From assembly GCA_963834305.1 (NCBI GenBank), contig CAWIAX010000003.1:930001-994000 (forward strand): 64,000 nt of DNA. Reading direction: 5' to 3'. Shown piece by piece: positions 7,004-15,416 of this stretch (position 1 is the stretch's first letter; each line of letters starts with the position of its first letter). The notes under the pieces were generated by a model that saw nothing but the letters and a program-made list of their open reading frames with translations, was not told the origin of the DNA and did not search any database. The position numbers and the translations under genes were made by a program. The stretch is from JACCXG01 sp963834305 (GTDB lineage Bacteria; Acidobacteriota; Vicinamibacteria; Vicinamibacterales; 2-12-FULL-66-21).

Positions 7004-10000
7004 CCGCAAGCTGCTCGCCGCCGCGCTGATCGGCCTGAGCCTCTGGCTGGCCGCGGTGATCGTGCTGACGCTCTGGCGGTATCCCGACTTCTGGGTCGAG
7101 CCAGAGACGCACTACGCCCGGGCGCAGGACCTGTTCGAATCCGCCCGCCCGGACGAGGGGCGGACGGAGCTCGAGACCGCCATCCGCAAGGCGCCAGCCG
7201 ATGCGGGGTATCGGATCTACCGTGGCTACCGCCAGCTCGACGGGGGTGAGGCCGAGGCCGCCGAGGGGAGCTTCCGCGAGGCGCTGCGGATCGACGCGGC
7301 CAGCACCGAGGCACGCCTGGGGCTGGCGCGCGCGCTCACCGATCGCGGCCAGCGCGAGCTGGCGCTGGCCGAGCTCGATCGGCTCCCGGGCGATGCCCTC
7401 AACGCCAATCAGCTCCGCAGGCGCAGCCAGCTCTATGGCATGCTGCACGCCCCCGGGCCGGCGCTGGCCGACCTGTCGCGGCTGCTCGAGCACGGGGCTC
7501 CCGATCCCGAGGTCCTCGAGGAGGCCACGGTCCATGCGGTGACGCTGCAGGACTGGCCGCGCGTGGTCTCGATCACGGACTGGATGCGGGGCATGCCGCT
7601 CGATCCAGGCACGCGGCAATGGATGGCCGGGGTTCGGGCGCGGGCCCAGCTCGCGCTGGGACAGCCGGCCGCGGCCTACGAGAGTTACCAGGCCGGAGGC
7701 GCCCCGGATACGCTCGAACGGCGGGCCGGCCTGGCGTGGGACCTCCGGAAGTTCGACGAGGCGGCGGCGCTCTTTGGCGAGCTCGCCGCGCGCGAGCCTG
7801 GCGAGGCGCGCTTTGCGCGGATGCGGGCCTTCTCCCTGCTGTCCGCTGGCCGGCGCGAGGCCGCCGAAGCGGCCCTGCGCGATCTCGTCGCGGCCGGCCT
7901 GGCCGATGCGCCGGTACGCCGCGCCTATGCCTGGATGCTGAACGTCCAGCATCGCTATGCCGAAGCCTGGCGGGTCGTCGAGCCGCTGCCGCGGCCGGCA
8001 GAGGATCCAGCGCTGCTCGAGCTGCAGGCGCGCACGGCCGTCTGGGCCCGCCGGCTGCCGGAAGCCATCCAGCTGCTGCGCGCGCTGCTCCGCATCCATC
8101 CCGACGAGCCCCGTCTGTGGATGGACCTGGCGAATGTCTCGCAGGCCGCGGGGGATCAGCGCGAGGCCGCCGGGGCGCTGGCCTCCTATCTGCGGCTGCA
8201 GTCGCACGACGCGCCGGCACGGCAGCGGCTGGCGCAGACGCTGTCGAGCACCGGCTCGCTGGATGCGGCCATCGAACAGTACCAACGCCTGCTCGTGGAC
8301 GACCCCGCGGACTGGCGCACCGCCGCGGCGCTTGGCCTGCTCTACGAAACGCGCGGGGATCTGGAGAAAGCCAGGGCGCATTACCTGCACGCCGTCGAGA
8401 TGGTGCCGGAGCCTGAACCGGAGCTCCTGCTCCGCCTGGCGCGGCTGCACCGCTGGACGTCGCAGCCACGCGCCGCGGTCAACTGGTACGAGCGCTACCT
8501 CGGCCTCGAAAAGGACGAAGAGCGCCGCCACCGCGCGGAGGCGGAGCTCGCGCTCAGCCTGCTCGACGCCGGCGACCCCGCGCGCAGCCGGGCGCGGCTC
8601 GAGGCGATGGCGAACGCCGGCACGCTCGACGCGGACGCCTGGCTCACCGCTGCCCGCGCCGCGGCAGCCACATCACGGCCGGATCTCGCGGCGCGCTACC
8701 TCGAAGGGCTTGCCGCGGTGCGGTCGCTGACGCCGCGGGAGCATACCTGGCTGGCCGACGCCTACCGCGCGGCCGGGGATCGCACGAAGGCGCTTGCCGT
8801 CTACGAACGCGTCGCGGCGGCACAGGCCACGCCCGATCCCCGCGTGCTCGAGGCCATTGCCGATCTTCGCTACGATGCCGGGGACTTCGCCGGCGCGGTG
8901 CGGGCCCTCCAGCGGATCGGCGAGGCCGCCGATGTTCGCCTCAAGCTGGCGCGGTCGGCGGCGCGGGCCGGCGACCTGGAGCTCGCGTCGCGGGCCTACC
9001 AGGCCTACACCTCCCAGCATCCTGCCGACGCAACGGGCGCCCTCGAAGCGGCCAGGTACTTCGCCGGCGCCGGGCAGCCGGCCCGCGCGCTCGGCTACTA
9101 CCGCCGCGCCGTGGACGCCCGCGGCGCCGGCGGGCTCCGCGTCGAGCTCGCGCGCATCCATCTGGCCGCCGAGCAGTTCGCATCGGCCGAAGGGTGGGCG
9201 CGGCAGGCAGTCGCCGCCGGCGAGGACTCGGAAGACGCGCGGCTGGCGCTCGCCCAGGCGCTCCACGTGATGGGGCAGCACGCCGAGGCGGATGCCACGC
9301 TGCGCGCGCTGATCGTGCAGGCGCCCGACCGCGGCGACGCCCATGCCTGGCGTGCCCGGATCGCGGTCGCGCTCGATCGCCACTACGCGGCCTACCGTGA
9401 GTTCAGCCACGCGCTCGATCGCGGGGCGGACGCGGGGGAACGGCTGGCGCTCGCGATGAGCACTGCCGCACGCAAGCGCGGCGACTACGCCCGCGCGCTG
9501 CACAGCCTCGATCGCGCGGCGGCGCTGGGCGCGGAACCGCCGCAACTGGCCGCGGCACGCCGCGAGCTGGCCATCGTCTCCGAGCCGCAAGTGACCCTCC
9601 CGGTGTGGACCCACGCCGACTCGAACGACATGCGCTTCGCGCAGGCGGGGGCGGGCATCCGCTTCCTGCTGCCGCGCCTCCTGGGCGCCGTCACCCTCGA
9701 TGCCTCGTCCGGCACGCTGTCCCAGCGCGCGTTCTCGTCGGCCCACACGGGCGTGCGCATGTCGGTGGCGCAGCTCTTCCCCCTGCCCGGACTCGAGCTG
9801 GATGGCGCCCTCGGGTTCCATCAGTTCGACCGCGGCGACCACCTCCTGGCCTGGAAAGCGACCGCCACCTGGCACGCGACGGACGACACCGAGGCGGGCC
9901 TGAGAGTCGGCCGGGCACCGCTCCTGCCGCTCGTCGGGCCGGCGCCGATGCGTCAGTTCAACCGGGTGCTGGACATCAGCCGCGTCGGCCCCGGCTTCTA

Positions 10001-10475
10001 CAGCGATGCCGTGCACGCGTTTGGCGAGTTCATCTCCGAGACCGCTCACCGCGCGCGCGTCGAGCTGGGCGCCGCGCGCCTGCAGGACGGCAACCGCCAG
10101 GCGCAGGCCTACCTGCACTACCAGGTGCCGGTGACGCTCGGCGTCCGGCGGTGGACGGTGCTCCGGCCCAACGCGTTCTTCGAGACGTTCGACTCGAAGC
10201 GGCCCGGCTACTTCAGCCCGCTGCGCCACCTGACTGCCGGTATGATGCTGCACACGATCCGGCGCTACCCGCAGTGGGAACTCGAGCTCGAGGTGAATCC
10301 GCAGGTGCTGCGCACGGATGGGGCGACCGGCGTGGGCGGCCACGGGCTGGTCAACGTGCAGATGACCCGCGGCCGCGTACGCTTCGACCTGGGCACGTTC
10401 ATCTTCTACGACGGGCTCGAGGATTACCTGCAGTGGCGCGTGGGTGGACGCGTAACGATTCCTGTCGGCCGGTGA
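6975..10475 (+). CDS. Very large TPR protein with C-terminal beta-barrel, BcsC/PgaA-like exporter
   Basis: A 1166-residue protein. Residues 11-34 form one hydrophobic segment (signal or anchor). About 45-850 is an almost continuous array of TPR-type helices (A/L/R-rich, recurring LARALTDRG, LGLLYETRGDLEKARAHY and similar). About 880-1166 switches to alternating aromatic strands (AGAGIRFLLPRLLGAVTL, GELELEVNP-type segments, ending WRVGGRVTIPVGR), typical of an outer-membrane barrel ending near a hydrophobic residue. TPR-plus-barrel is the layout of BcsC and PgaA, which carry polymer across the periplasm. The gene overlaps the glycosyltransferase end; a GTG at 6987 is an alternative start. Sequence similarity to BcsC is by architecture, not close identity. 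Confidence 0.78.
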   Translation: MVSSVTPRRDRKLLAAALIGLSLWLAAVIVLTLWRYPDFWVEPETHYARAQDLFESARPDEGRTELETAIRKAPADAGYRIYRGYRQLDGGEAEAAEGSFREALRIDAASTEARLGLARALTDRGQRELALAELDRLPGDALNANQLRRRSQLYGMLHAPGPALADLSRLLEHGAPDPEVLEEATVHAVTLQDWPRVVSITDWMRGMPLDPGTRQWMAGVRARAQLALGQPAAAYESYQAGGAPDTLERRAGLAWDLRKFDEAAALFGELAAREPGEARFARMRAFSLLSAGRREAAEAALRDLVAAGLADAPVRRAYAWMLNVQHRYAEAWRVVEPLPRPAEDPALLELQARTAVWARRLPEAIQLLRALLRIHPDEPRLWMDLANVSQAAGDQREAAGALASYLRLQSHDAPARQRLAQTLSSTGSLDAAIEQYQRLLVDDPADWRTAAALGLLYETRGDLEKARAHYLHAVEMVPEPEPELLLRLARLHRWTSQPRAAVNWYERYLGLEKDEERRHRAEAELALSLLDAGDPARSRARLEAMANAGTLDADAWLTAARAAAATSRPDLAARYLEGLAAVRSLTPREHTWLADAYRAAGDRTKALAVYERVAAAQATPDPRVLEAIADLRYDAGDFAGAVRALQRIGEAADVRLKLARSAARAGDLELASRAYQAYTSQHPADATGALEAARYFAGAGQPARALGYYRRAVDARGAGGLRVELARIHLAAEQFASAEGWARQAVAAGEDSEDARLALAQALHVMGQHAEADATLRALIVQAPDRGDAHAWRARIAVALDRHYAAYREFSHALDRGADAGERLALAMSTAARKRGDYARALHSLDRAAALGAEPPQLAAARRELAIVSEPQVTLPVWTHADSNDMRFAQAGAGIRFLLPRLLGAVTLDASSGTLSQRAFSSAHTGVRMSVAQLFPLPGLELDGALGFHQFDRGDHLLAWKATATWHATDDTEAGLRVGRAPLLPLVGPAPMRQFNRVLDISRVGPGFYSDAVHAFGEFISETAHRARVELGAARLQDGNRQAQAYLHYQVPVTLGVRRWTVLRPNAFFETFDSKRPGYFSPLRHLTAGMMLHTIRRYPQWELELEVNPQVLRTDGATGVGGHGLVNVQMTRGRVRFDLGTFIFYDGLEDYLQWRVGGRVTIPVGR

Positions 10476-10502
10476 TGGGCCGGCCCTTACTGGAGCGCAG
10501 CC

Positions 10503-10943
10503 ATGTCCCAATCCACGTATCGAACGACCCCCACCCGGGGCTTCTGGATCATCAGCGTGCTGGCGCTGCTGTGGAACCTGATGGGCATCGCCACCTATCT
10601 CATGACCGTCACGATGAGCGAGGAGGCGCTGGCGGCGCTGCCCGAGGCGGAGCAAGCCTTCTACACCGGGATGCCGGTGTGGGTCACCTCCGCGTACGCC
10701 ATCGCGGTGTTCGGGGGGACGCTCGCCTCTGTCGCCCTGCTGATGCGCACCGCCTGGGCGGTGCCGCTCTTCCTCGTGTCGCTGGTAGCGATCCTGCTGC
10801 AGATGGGCCATGCCTTCTTCGGCACGGCGCTGATCGAGGTACAGGGGGCCGCCGCCGCCGTCCTGCCGCTGCTCATCGTGGTCATCGCCGCCTACCTCGC
10901 TTGGTTCTCGCTCACAGCGCAGCGCAAGGGCTGGATCAGTTGA
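10503..10943 (+). CDS. Small four-span membrane protein
   Basis: 146 residues with four hydrophobic segments (about 13-33, 60-80, 84-106, 113-135). It belongs to a small membrane family seen in many bacteria without assigned function; the N-terminal GFWIISVLALLWNLMG is characteristic. It sits 27 bp after the TPR/barrel gene on the same strand, so it is probably the last gene of the polysaccharide operon. A GGCCGG/CCGGCC inverted repeat spans the preceding stop codon and could modulate read-through. Confidence 0.75.
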   Translation: MSQSTYRTTPTRGFWIISVLALLWNLMGIATYLMTVTMSEEALAALPEAEQAFYTGMPVWVTSAYAIAVFGGTLASVALLMRTAWAVPLFLVSLVAILLQMGHAFFGTALIEVQGAAAAVLPLLIVVIAAYLAWFSLTAQRKGWIS

Positions 10944-10988
10944 GCCGCTGACTGGTCGCGCCTTTGGTTCCACCTCTGCTGGGACACT

Positions 10989-11065
10989 GCCCTTGGCCCT
11001 TGGCCCTTGGCCCTTCGCCCTTCGCCCTTCGCCCTTTGCCCTTTGCCCTTTGCCCTTTGCCCTTT
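10989..11065. repeat. Perfect 7-bp array B, GCCCTTN x 11
   Basis: Exactly eleven heptamers without a single phase break: three GCCCTTG, then three GCCCTTC, then five GCCCTTT. The seventh base is homogenised in blocks, as expected if the array grew by duplication of neighbouring units. It begins about 45 bp after the stop of the small membrane protein. Confidence 0.92.
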
Positions 11066-11299
11066 CTCCGCTGAGTTATCCGCTACCCCTTCCCTGAGCA
11101 GGTCAGCGGCCGTGTAGGCAACCGCTTACCCACCGGTTGCAGCCGCCGCAGCGCAATACCTGAGAAAAAGGGCCTGTACGTGACGATCGGGGACGCAAAG
11201 AACGGTCCCCGTCGGGTGGGTGGGATATTGTCGGTCTACCAGTGCGGCGACCGAGCGTTGCTGTGACTGTATAGAGCAATGGGGATGCCAACGTTGAAA

Positions 11300-11334
11300 A
11301 AGGGCTAAGGGCTAAGGGCGAAGGGCGAAGGGCA
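11300..11334. repeat. 7-bp array C, reverse complement of array B
   Basis: Five heptamers AAGGGCT, AAGGGCT, AAGGGCG, AAGGGCG, AAGGGCA. The core AAGGGC is the reverse complement of GCCCTT in array B, so the two arrays face each other across about 235 bp and could form a long stem with several registers in RNA or single-stranded DNA. Confidence 0.85.
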
Positions 11335-11374
11335 AGGCCGAGGCGCGGCAGGGCCGGTGCCGTCAACGCCCGCA

Positions 11375-11416
11375 GCCCAAGGCCCAAGGCCCAACGCCCA
11401 AGGCCCAACGCCCAAG
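11375..11416. repeat. 7-bp array D, GCCCAAS x 6
   Basis: Six heptamers in strict phase: GCCCAAG, GCCCAAG, GCCCAAC, GCCCAAG, GCCCAAC, GCCCAAG. It shares the GCCC half with array B but has AA in place of TT. Confidence 0.88.
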
Positions 11417-12065
11417 GCGCCGGGCGCATGGGCCGTCGAGTCGGCGCGCGTGTCGCCCGGGTCGCTGGGGCACGTGGGTCGCCTGAATGAGCCGTGCCGG
11501 CACTGCCCGGTCCGGGGCCCGCTTCCGCGAGGCGGGAACGCAGCCTGCGCTCATGCTCTCGCTGCGCTCGTCGCCGCGGCGAGTAGGGATGGTCAGGGCG
11601 ACATCCACCAGGCGCACCGATGCGCCGGTGGAGATTTGAACGACGCGGATCACAGGGACCGGACTCGCCGCGCGGAATCGCTCCGGCCGCGTTCCGGCTA
11701 CGCGGCGTGTCGCCTCGCTCCAAGGTCCGCCGGCCGGTCAGCACCGGCACGTCTCTTCTGGGCGACGTAGTGGCGCGCGGGCGCTCGCCGCCTCAACGCC
11801 CAGCTACCACCGCCCAACCTCCAATCGAGCCGGCGCGGGCGCGTGAGGTGCTGTGGGGCTCGTCGGTCAGATCACCGCGGCGCGCGGCGGGTGAGCGATG
11901 TCGGCCTGCCGGCGGAGTGCGGTTAGCGCGACAGCGGCGGTCCGAAAGATGCGCCCCCAGGCGCTCCGGCCGGTCGCTGAAGATGTGGCTCGGCCGCCAA
12001 GAAGGCGCCGCTCGGGTCCGGGACGGTGCCGGGCCGCCGGCCGGCTCACCGCGGCGGCCGATGCA

Positions 12066-12530
12066 CTACGTCGGCGTGACGTCCAGGAACACGGTGTTGA
12101 GCCGGTAGTACAACGTATCGATGAATGCGCCGGCCCGCACGCGGGGCAGCAGCGGCGCGGTCGTCGTGCTCACCACCTGCGTGCGGCCGACTGCATGCCC
12201 CAGCCACTCCAGCAGGTGAATCTGATCTTCGATGCCCAGGGCATCCACGTCGTGGATGATCATCGTGCCCTGGCGTTCGACCAGCGGCAACTCCAGCCGC
12301 TGCCCGGGACGCCAGCTGCTCACCGGCTGCCGCAGGCTGCCAGCCAGCGCGTCCAGCACGCTCCTGAGCGCCTGTTCCTGCCCCTCGAGCAGGAGGTTGA
12401 CCCTCGGCAGTCCCATGGTCACCAGCGCCTCCCTGGCGGCCTTCGCCTGCCGCTCCTTCTCCCTCTTGGCCCCGCGCTCCGCGCCTGCCGCACGCGTTGC
12501 TCCTCCGCTGACCTTGTGCAAAATCCCCAT
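12066..12530 (-). CDS. Stand-alone degenerate sigma54-AAA-like protein, copy 1
   Basis: 154 residues. The second half aligns in order with the end of a sigma54-activator AAA+ domain: GTMIIHDVDALGIEDQIHLL corresponds to the Walker B strand and following helix, TQVVSTTTAPLLPRVRAGAF to sensor I, and TLYYRLNTVFLDVTP to the DLYYRLNV segment. The catalytic residues are gone: no P-loop, His in place of the Walker B Asp, Thr in place of the sensor Asn, and no GAFTGA loop or DNA-binding domain. It is probably a non-ATPase partner protein. A related mini-protein is at 24963. It lies downstream of, and on the same strand as, a two-component pair. Confidence 0.62.
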   Translation of the reverse strand: MGILHKVSGGATRAAGAERGAKREKERQAKAAREALVTMGLPRVNLLLEGQEQALRSVLDALAGSLRQPVSSWRPGQRLELPLVERQGTMIIHDVDALGIEDQIHLLEWLGHAVGRTQVVSTTTAPLLPRVRAGAFIDTLYYRLNTVFLDVTPT

Positions 12531-12574
12531 GGTCGCGTCCTTTGGGTGAGGTCTATCTGTTACTGATGGACCGG

Positions 12575-12605
12575 AATCTATGCCGTTCGGCAGAGGTGGT
12601 CCATC
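12575..12605. promoter_or_regulatory. Inverted repeat upstream of the mini-protein gene
   Basis: GATGGACC (12575-12582) and GGTCCATC (12598-12605) are a perfect 8-bp inverted repeat with 15 bp between the arms; a further GGTGGACC lies just beyond at 12617. It sits between the end of the response regulator gene and the start of the mini-protein gene, so it could be an operator for the latter or a terminator stem for the former. Confidence 0.35.
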
Positions 12606-12652
12606 GGGAGAAGGGTGGACCGGGCCTAGGGAGAATCCCTGATGGAAGGCGT

Positions 12653-13318
12653 CTACGCGCCGTGCAGCCAGCCTTGCAGAATCGCGTACTTCACGATGTC
12701 GATCCGCCCCTTCAGCTCGAGTTTTCGCATCGCATTCGCCTTGTGGGCCTCGACGGTCTTCACGCTGAGCGCCATCTGCGCCGCGATCTCCTTGTTGCTG
12801 TAGCCGGTGGCAATCAGCCGCAGGACGTCCGATTCCCGGTCGGTCAGGATGCCGCCCGGTTTCGGGGTGCCCCTGGTCTCCTTCGATCGGAACTGCGCGG
12901 TCACGCGCGCCGTCAGCGCGGAGTCGACGTATTGCCCGCCAGCCGCCGTGGCGCGGATGGCGTGGAGCAGCTCCGCCGGCTCGCTCTGCTTCAGCACATA
13001 GCCGGCCACCCCGGCCCGCAGCAGCTCCTGCAGATACGCATCGTCGCCATGCCGCGTGAGCGTGACGATGGCCGTGCGCGGATGGCGGCGGCGCAGCTCG
13101 CGCGTCGCGAGCAGCCCGTTCATGCCCGGCATCGAGATGTCCATGACCACGACGTCCGGCCTGGTTTCGGCGGTCAGCTGCAGCGCCTGCTTGCCGTCGC
13201 TGGCTTCGGCCACGACCTGCATGTCGGGCTGCGCGTCGATGAGCAGGCGGAGGCCGTGCCGGACGGTGACGTGATCGTCGGCGAGCAGCACCCGCACCGG
13301 CGCCGTTGGCTCACGCAT
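12653..13318 (-). CDS. NarL/FixJ-family response regulator
   Basis: A 221-residue regulator. The receiver domain has the acidic pocket (LLADDH), phospho-acceptor Asp in VVVMDISMPGMNG, the Thr of IVTLTRH and the Lys of YVLKQ. A LuxR-type helix-turn-helix follows: LTDRESDVLRLIATGYSNKE and LSVKTVEAHKANAMRKL. The start at 13318 is preferred over an ATG six bases upstream because AAGGAG then has a 7-nt spacing. It follows the histidine kinase gene directly, with only two bases between the kinase stop and this ATG, so the two are co-translated and form a cognate pair. Confidence 0.93.
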   Translation of the reverse strand: MREPTAPVRVLLADDHVTVRHGLRLLIDAQPDMQVVAEASDGKQALQLTAETRPDVVVMDISMPGMNGLLATRELRRRHPRTAIVTLTRHGDDAYLQELLRAGVAGYVLKQSEPAELLHAIRATAAGGQYVDSALTARVTAQFRSKETRGTPKPGGILTDRESDVLRLIATGYSNKEIAAQMALSVKTVEAHKANAMRKLELKGRIDIVKYAILQGWLHGA

Positions 13319-13320
13319 GA

Positions 13321-15252
13321 TCATTCTCCTTGTGGCACCGCCGCATCCGCGGCCATGCGAAGAAGAACGGTGGTGCCCTTGCCGCGCTGCGACTCGATCT
13401 CGAGCGTGGCGCCGACCAGCGCCGCCCGCTCCTGCATGCCGAGCAGGCCGAAGCCGTGGCGCGGTCCGGCGGTGGCCGGGCCGAACCCGATGCCATCGTC
13501 CTCGACCACGAGCAGGACGTGATCGTTCCGCCGTTCCAGGATGACCTCGACGCTGGTCGCGCGGGCATGCCGGGCGACGTTGGTCAGCGCCTCCTGCGCG
13601 ATGCGATAGAGCGTGGTTTCGGCCTGGGAGGACAACCGGTCGTCGAGCAGTCCCGAGGTGTGCAGCTCGGCGGCGACGCCGACGCGAACGGACCAGTCCT
13701 GGACGTAGTTGGCGAGCGCCGCGCGCAGGCCGAGGTCGTCGAGCGCGGTCGGACGAAGCTCCCACACGAGATGATCGACGTCGCGGTCGATCTGGCCGGC
13801 AACCGCTTCGAGCGCCTCCACCTGCGCCTGCAGGTCCTGGCGATCGCCGCACGCCGCCTTGAGGAGGCTGATGCGGCGAGCCAGCGCGGTCAGCTGCTCG
13901 CCGAACTGGTCGTGCATCTCGCGCGCGATCCGGCGGCGTTCATCCTCCTGGGCAAAGACCAGGCGCGAGAGCAATTCCGTTCGCGCGCGTTCGGCGCGGG
14001 CGCGCTCCGTCATCTCCTCGCGCAGCGACTCATTGGCGCGGGCGAGATCGGCGGTGCGCTCGCGAACCCGGCGCTCCAGTTCCTGTTGGGCCTGCCGCAG
14101 CTCGTCCTCGGCCCGCTTGCGCTCGGTCAGGTCGAAGTGCGTCCCGACAATGCGGACGACCGGCCCGCCGGGATCGCGGCGGACCGGGTAGCCGCGCGAC
14201 AGCACGTGGACGTAGTGGCCGCCCTTGTGCCGGAGCCGGAACTCTCCCTCGTAGGTCCCGCCGAGCGCCACGCGGTCGCTGACCTCGCGCGCCCGCGCCT
14301 CGTCGTCGGGATGGAGCAGGCCTTCCCACGCGCTCACGTGCGGGGCGATCTCGCTGTCGGAGTAGCCGAGCATCTCCTTCCACCGCGGCGAGTAGACGAC
14401 CGCGCCGGTCTCGAGATCCCAGTCCCAGACCCCCTCCTGCGCCCCCTCGAACGCCAGCCGCAACCGCTCTTCGCTCTCCCGGAGCGCGGCCTCGGCCCGC
14501 TTGCGATCGGTCAAATCCAGGTGCGTGCCGACAATGCGCATGACCGCGCCGCCAGGCTCACGCCGGATCGGGAAGCCGCGGGAGAGCACGTGCACGTAGT
14601 GGCCGTCCTTGTGGCGCAGCCTGAACTCCGCCTCGTAGGTCGCGCTGCCGCCGGCCACGCTGTCGTGCGCGCGATCCGCGCGCTTCCGATCGTCGGGGTG
14701 CACCAGGCGTTCCCATGCGCTCACGTGCGGCTCGATTTCGCCGTCCCGGTATCCCAGCATCTGCTTCCAGCGCGGCGAATAGACGACCGCGCCGGTTTCG
14801 AGATTCCAGTCCCAGACCCCCTCGCGGGCGCCTTCGAACGCCAGCCGCAGGCGTTCCTCGCTGGCCCGCAGCGCCGCCTCCGCCTGCGTCCGTTCGGTCA
14901 CGTCGCGCAGCGCCAGCAGAAGCGCGGGACCGCCCTCGTCCTCCAAGGGCGTGGCGGTGACCTCGACATCCCGGACCGCGGCGGTGCCGAGCCGCGCCGG
15001 AAAGCGCGACAGGGTACGGGTCGTTCCCACGCGCACGAGCGTCCGCTGCACGTCTTCGCGATCGTCAGGATGAAACAGCTCGACCGGGGAGGTGGTCAGG
15101 AGCGCGGCCCGGGCTGACGCGCCAAACAGGCGGCACGCCGCCGGGTTGACGAACACAATCAGCCCCTCACGGCAGATGAAGATGCCGTCCGGAGACGGAT
15201 CTGCCAGGAGGCCGTAACGGCCCTGGACGTCGCGTGGCACTGGACTTCCCAA
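13321..15252 (-). CDS. Triple-PAS histidine kinase (HisKA_3 type)
   Basis: 643 residues and no membrane span, so a soluble sensor. Three PAS domains (about 10-130, 140-265, 270-395), then a coiled linker (RRVRERTADLARANESLREE-like), a HisKA_3 dimerisation domain with the phospho-acceptor His in AREMHDQFGEQLTAL, and a HATPase domain with EALTNVARHARA and DDGIGFG plus HGFGLLGMQER. PAS2 and PAS3 are near copies of each other (GVWDWNLETGAVVYSPRWK against GVWDWDLETGAVVYSPRWK; both HYVHVLSRG), which points to a recent internal duplication. It partners the LuxR-type regulator that follows. The signal is unknown. Confidence 0.93.
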   Translation of the reverse strand: MGSPVPRDVQGRYGLLADPSPDGIFICREGLIVFVNPAACRLFGASARAALLTTSPVELFHPDDREDVQRTLVRVGTTRTLSRFPARLGTAAVRDVEVTATPLEDEGGPALLLALRDVTERTQAEAALRASEERLRLAFEGAREGVWDWNLETGAVVYSPRWKQMLGYRDGEIEPHVSAWERLVHPDDRKRADRAHDSVAGGSATYEAEFRLRHKDGHYVHVLSRGFPIRREPGGAVMRIVGTHLDLTDRKRAEAALRESEERLRLAFEGAQEGVWDWDLETGAVVYSPRWKEMLGYSDSEIAPHVSAWEGLLHPDDEARAREVSDRVALGGTYEGEFRLRHKGGHYVHVLSRGYPVRRDPGGPVVRIVGTHFDLTERKRAEDELRQAQQELERRVRERTADLARANESLREEMTERARAERARTELLSRLVFAQEDERRRIAREMHDQFGEQLTALARRISLLKAACGDRQDLQAQVEALEAVAGQIDRDVDHLVWELRPTALDDLGLRAALANYVQDWSVRVGVAAELHTSGLLDDRLSSQAETTLYRIAQEALTNVARHARATSVEVILERRNDHVLLVVEDDGIGFGPATAGPRHGFGLLGMQERAALVGATLEIESQRGKGTTVLLRMAADAAVPQGE

Positions 15253-15416
15253 CCCGCCTGCCGGCTTCGCAGCAACCGGGCGAATCGGCGAATGGCGTCC
15301 CGGCGAGTCTATTCCCGCCGGAGCCGAAATCCAAGCGCCCCCCGGCGGCCCTGGCGCCGGCCCGCCACCAGATCGAGATTCGTGGACGATGAGGCGGAGA
15401 TCAGGAGGACGAGCGC

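Larger units (their letters stand above)
10944..12065. other. Gene-free spacer rich in 7-bp repeats
   Basis: No coding region is supported over 1.1 kb. It holds three clean heptamer arrays (10989-11065, 11300-11334, 11375-11416) and a looser one at 11796-11823 (acgccca, gctacca, ccgccca, acctcca). Between them are several short GC-rich inverted repeats but no tRNA, known riboswitch or recognisable gene remnant. Confidence 0.6.

Noticed and set aside
4955..7009. 684-codon minus-strand reading over the glycosyltransferase
   Set aside because: Antisense to clear GT2 motifs and composed of R/H/D-rich shadow sequence.
8673..10973. 766-codon minus-strand reading over the TPR/barrel gene
   Set aside because: Shadow of an intact gene; no homology or start context.
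10989..11416. Replication origin or plasmid iterons
   Set aside because: No DnaA-box cluster, rep gene, dnaA or AT-rich unwinding region is present, and the 7-bp units are too short and variable at one end.
12066..12530. Truncated pseudogene of a sigma54 activator
   Set aside because: The frame, start and ending are intact, and a similar short protein occurs at 24963, which is unlikely for random decay.
13330..15117. 595-codon plus-strand reading over the histidine kinase
   Set aside because: It is antisense to a complete triple-PAS kinase and has the A/R/G/P composition of a GC-rich shadow frame, with no motif.
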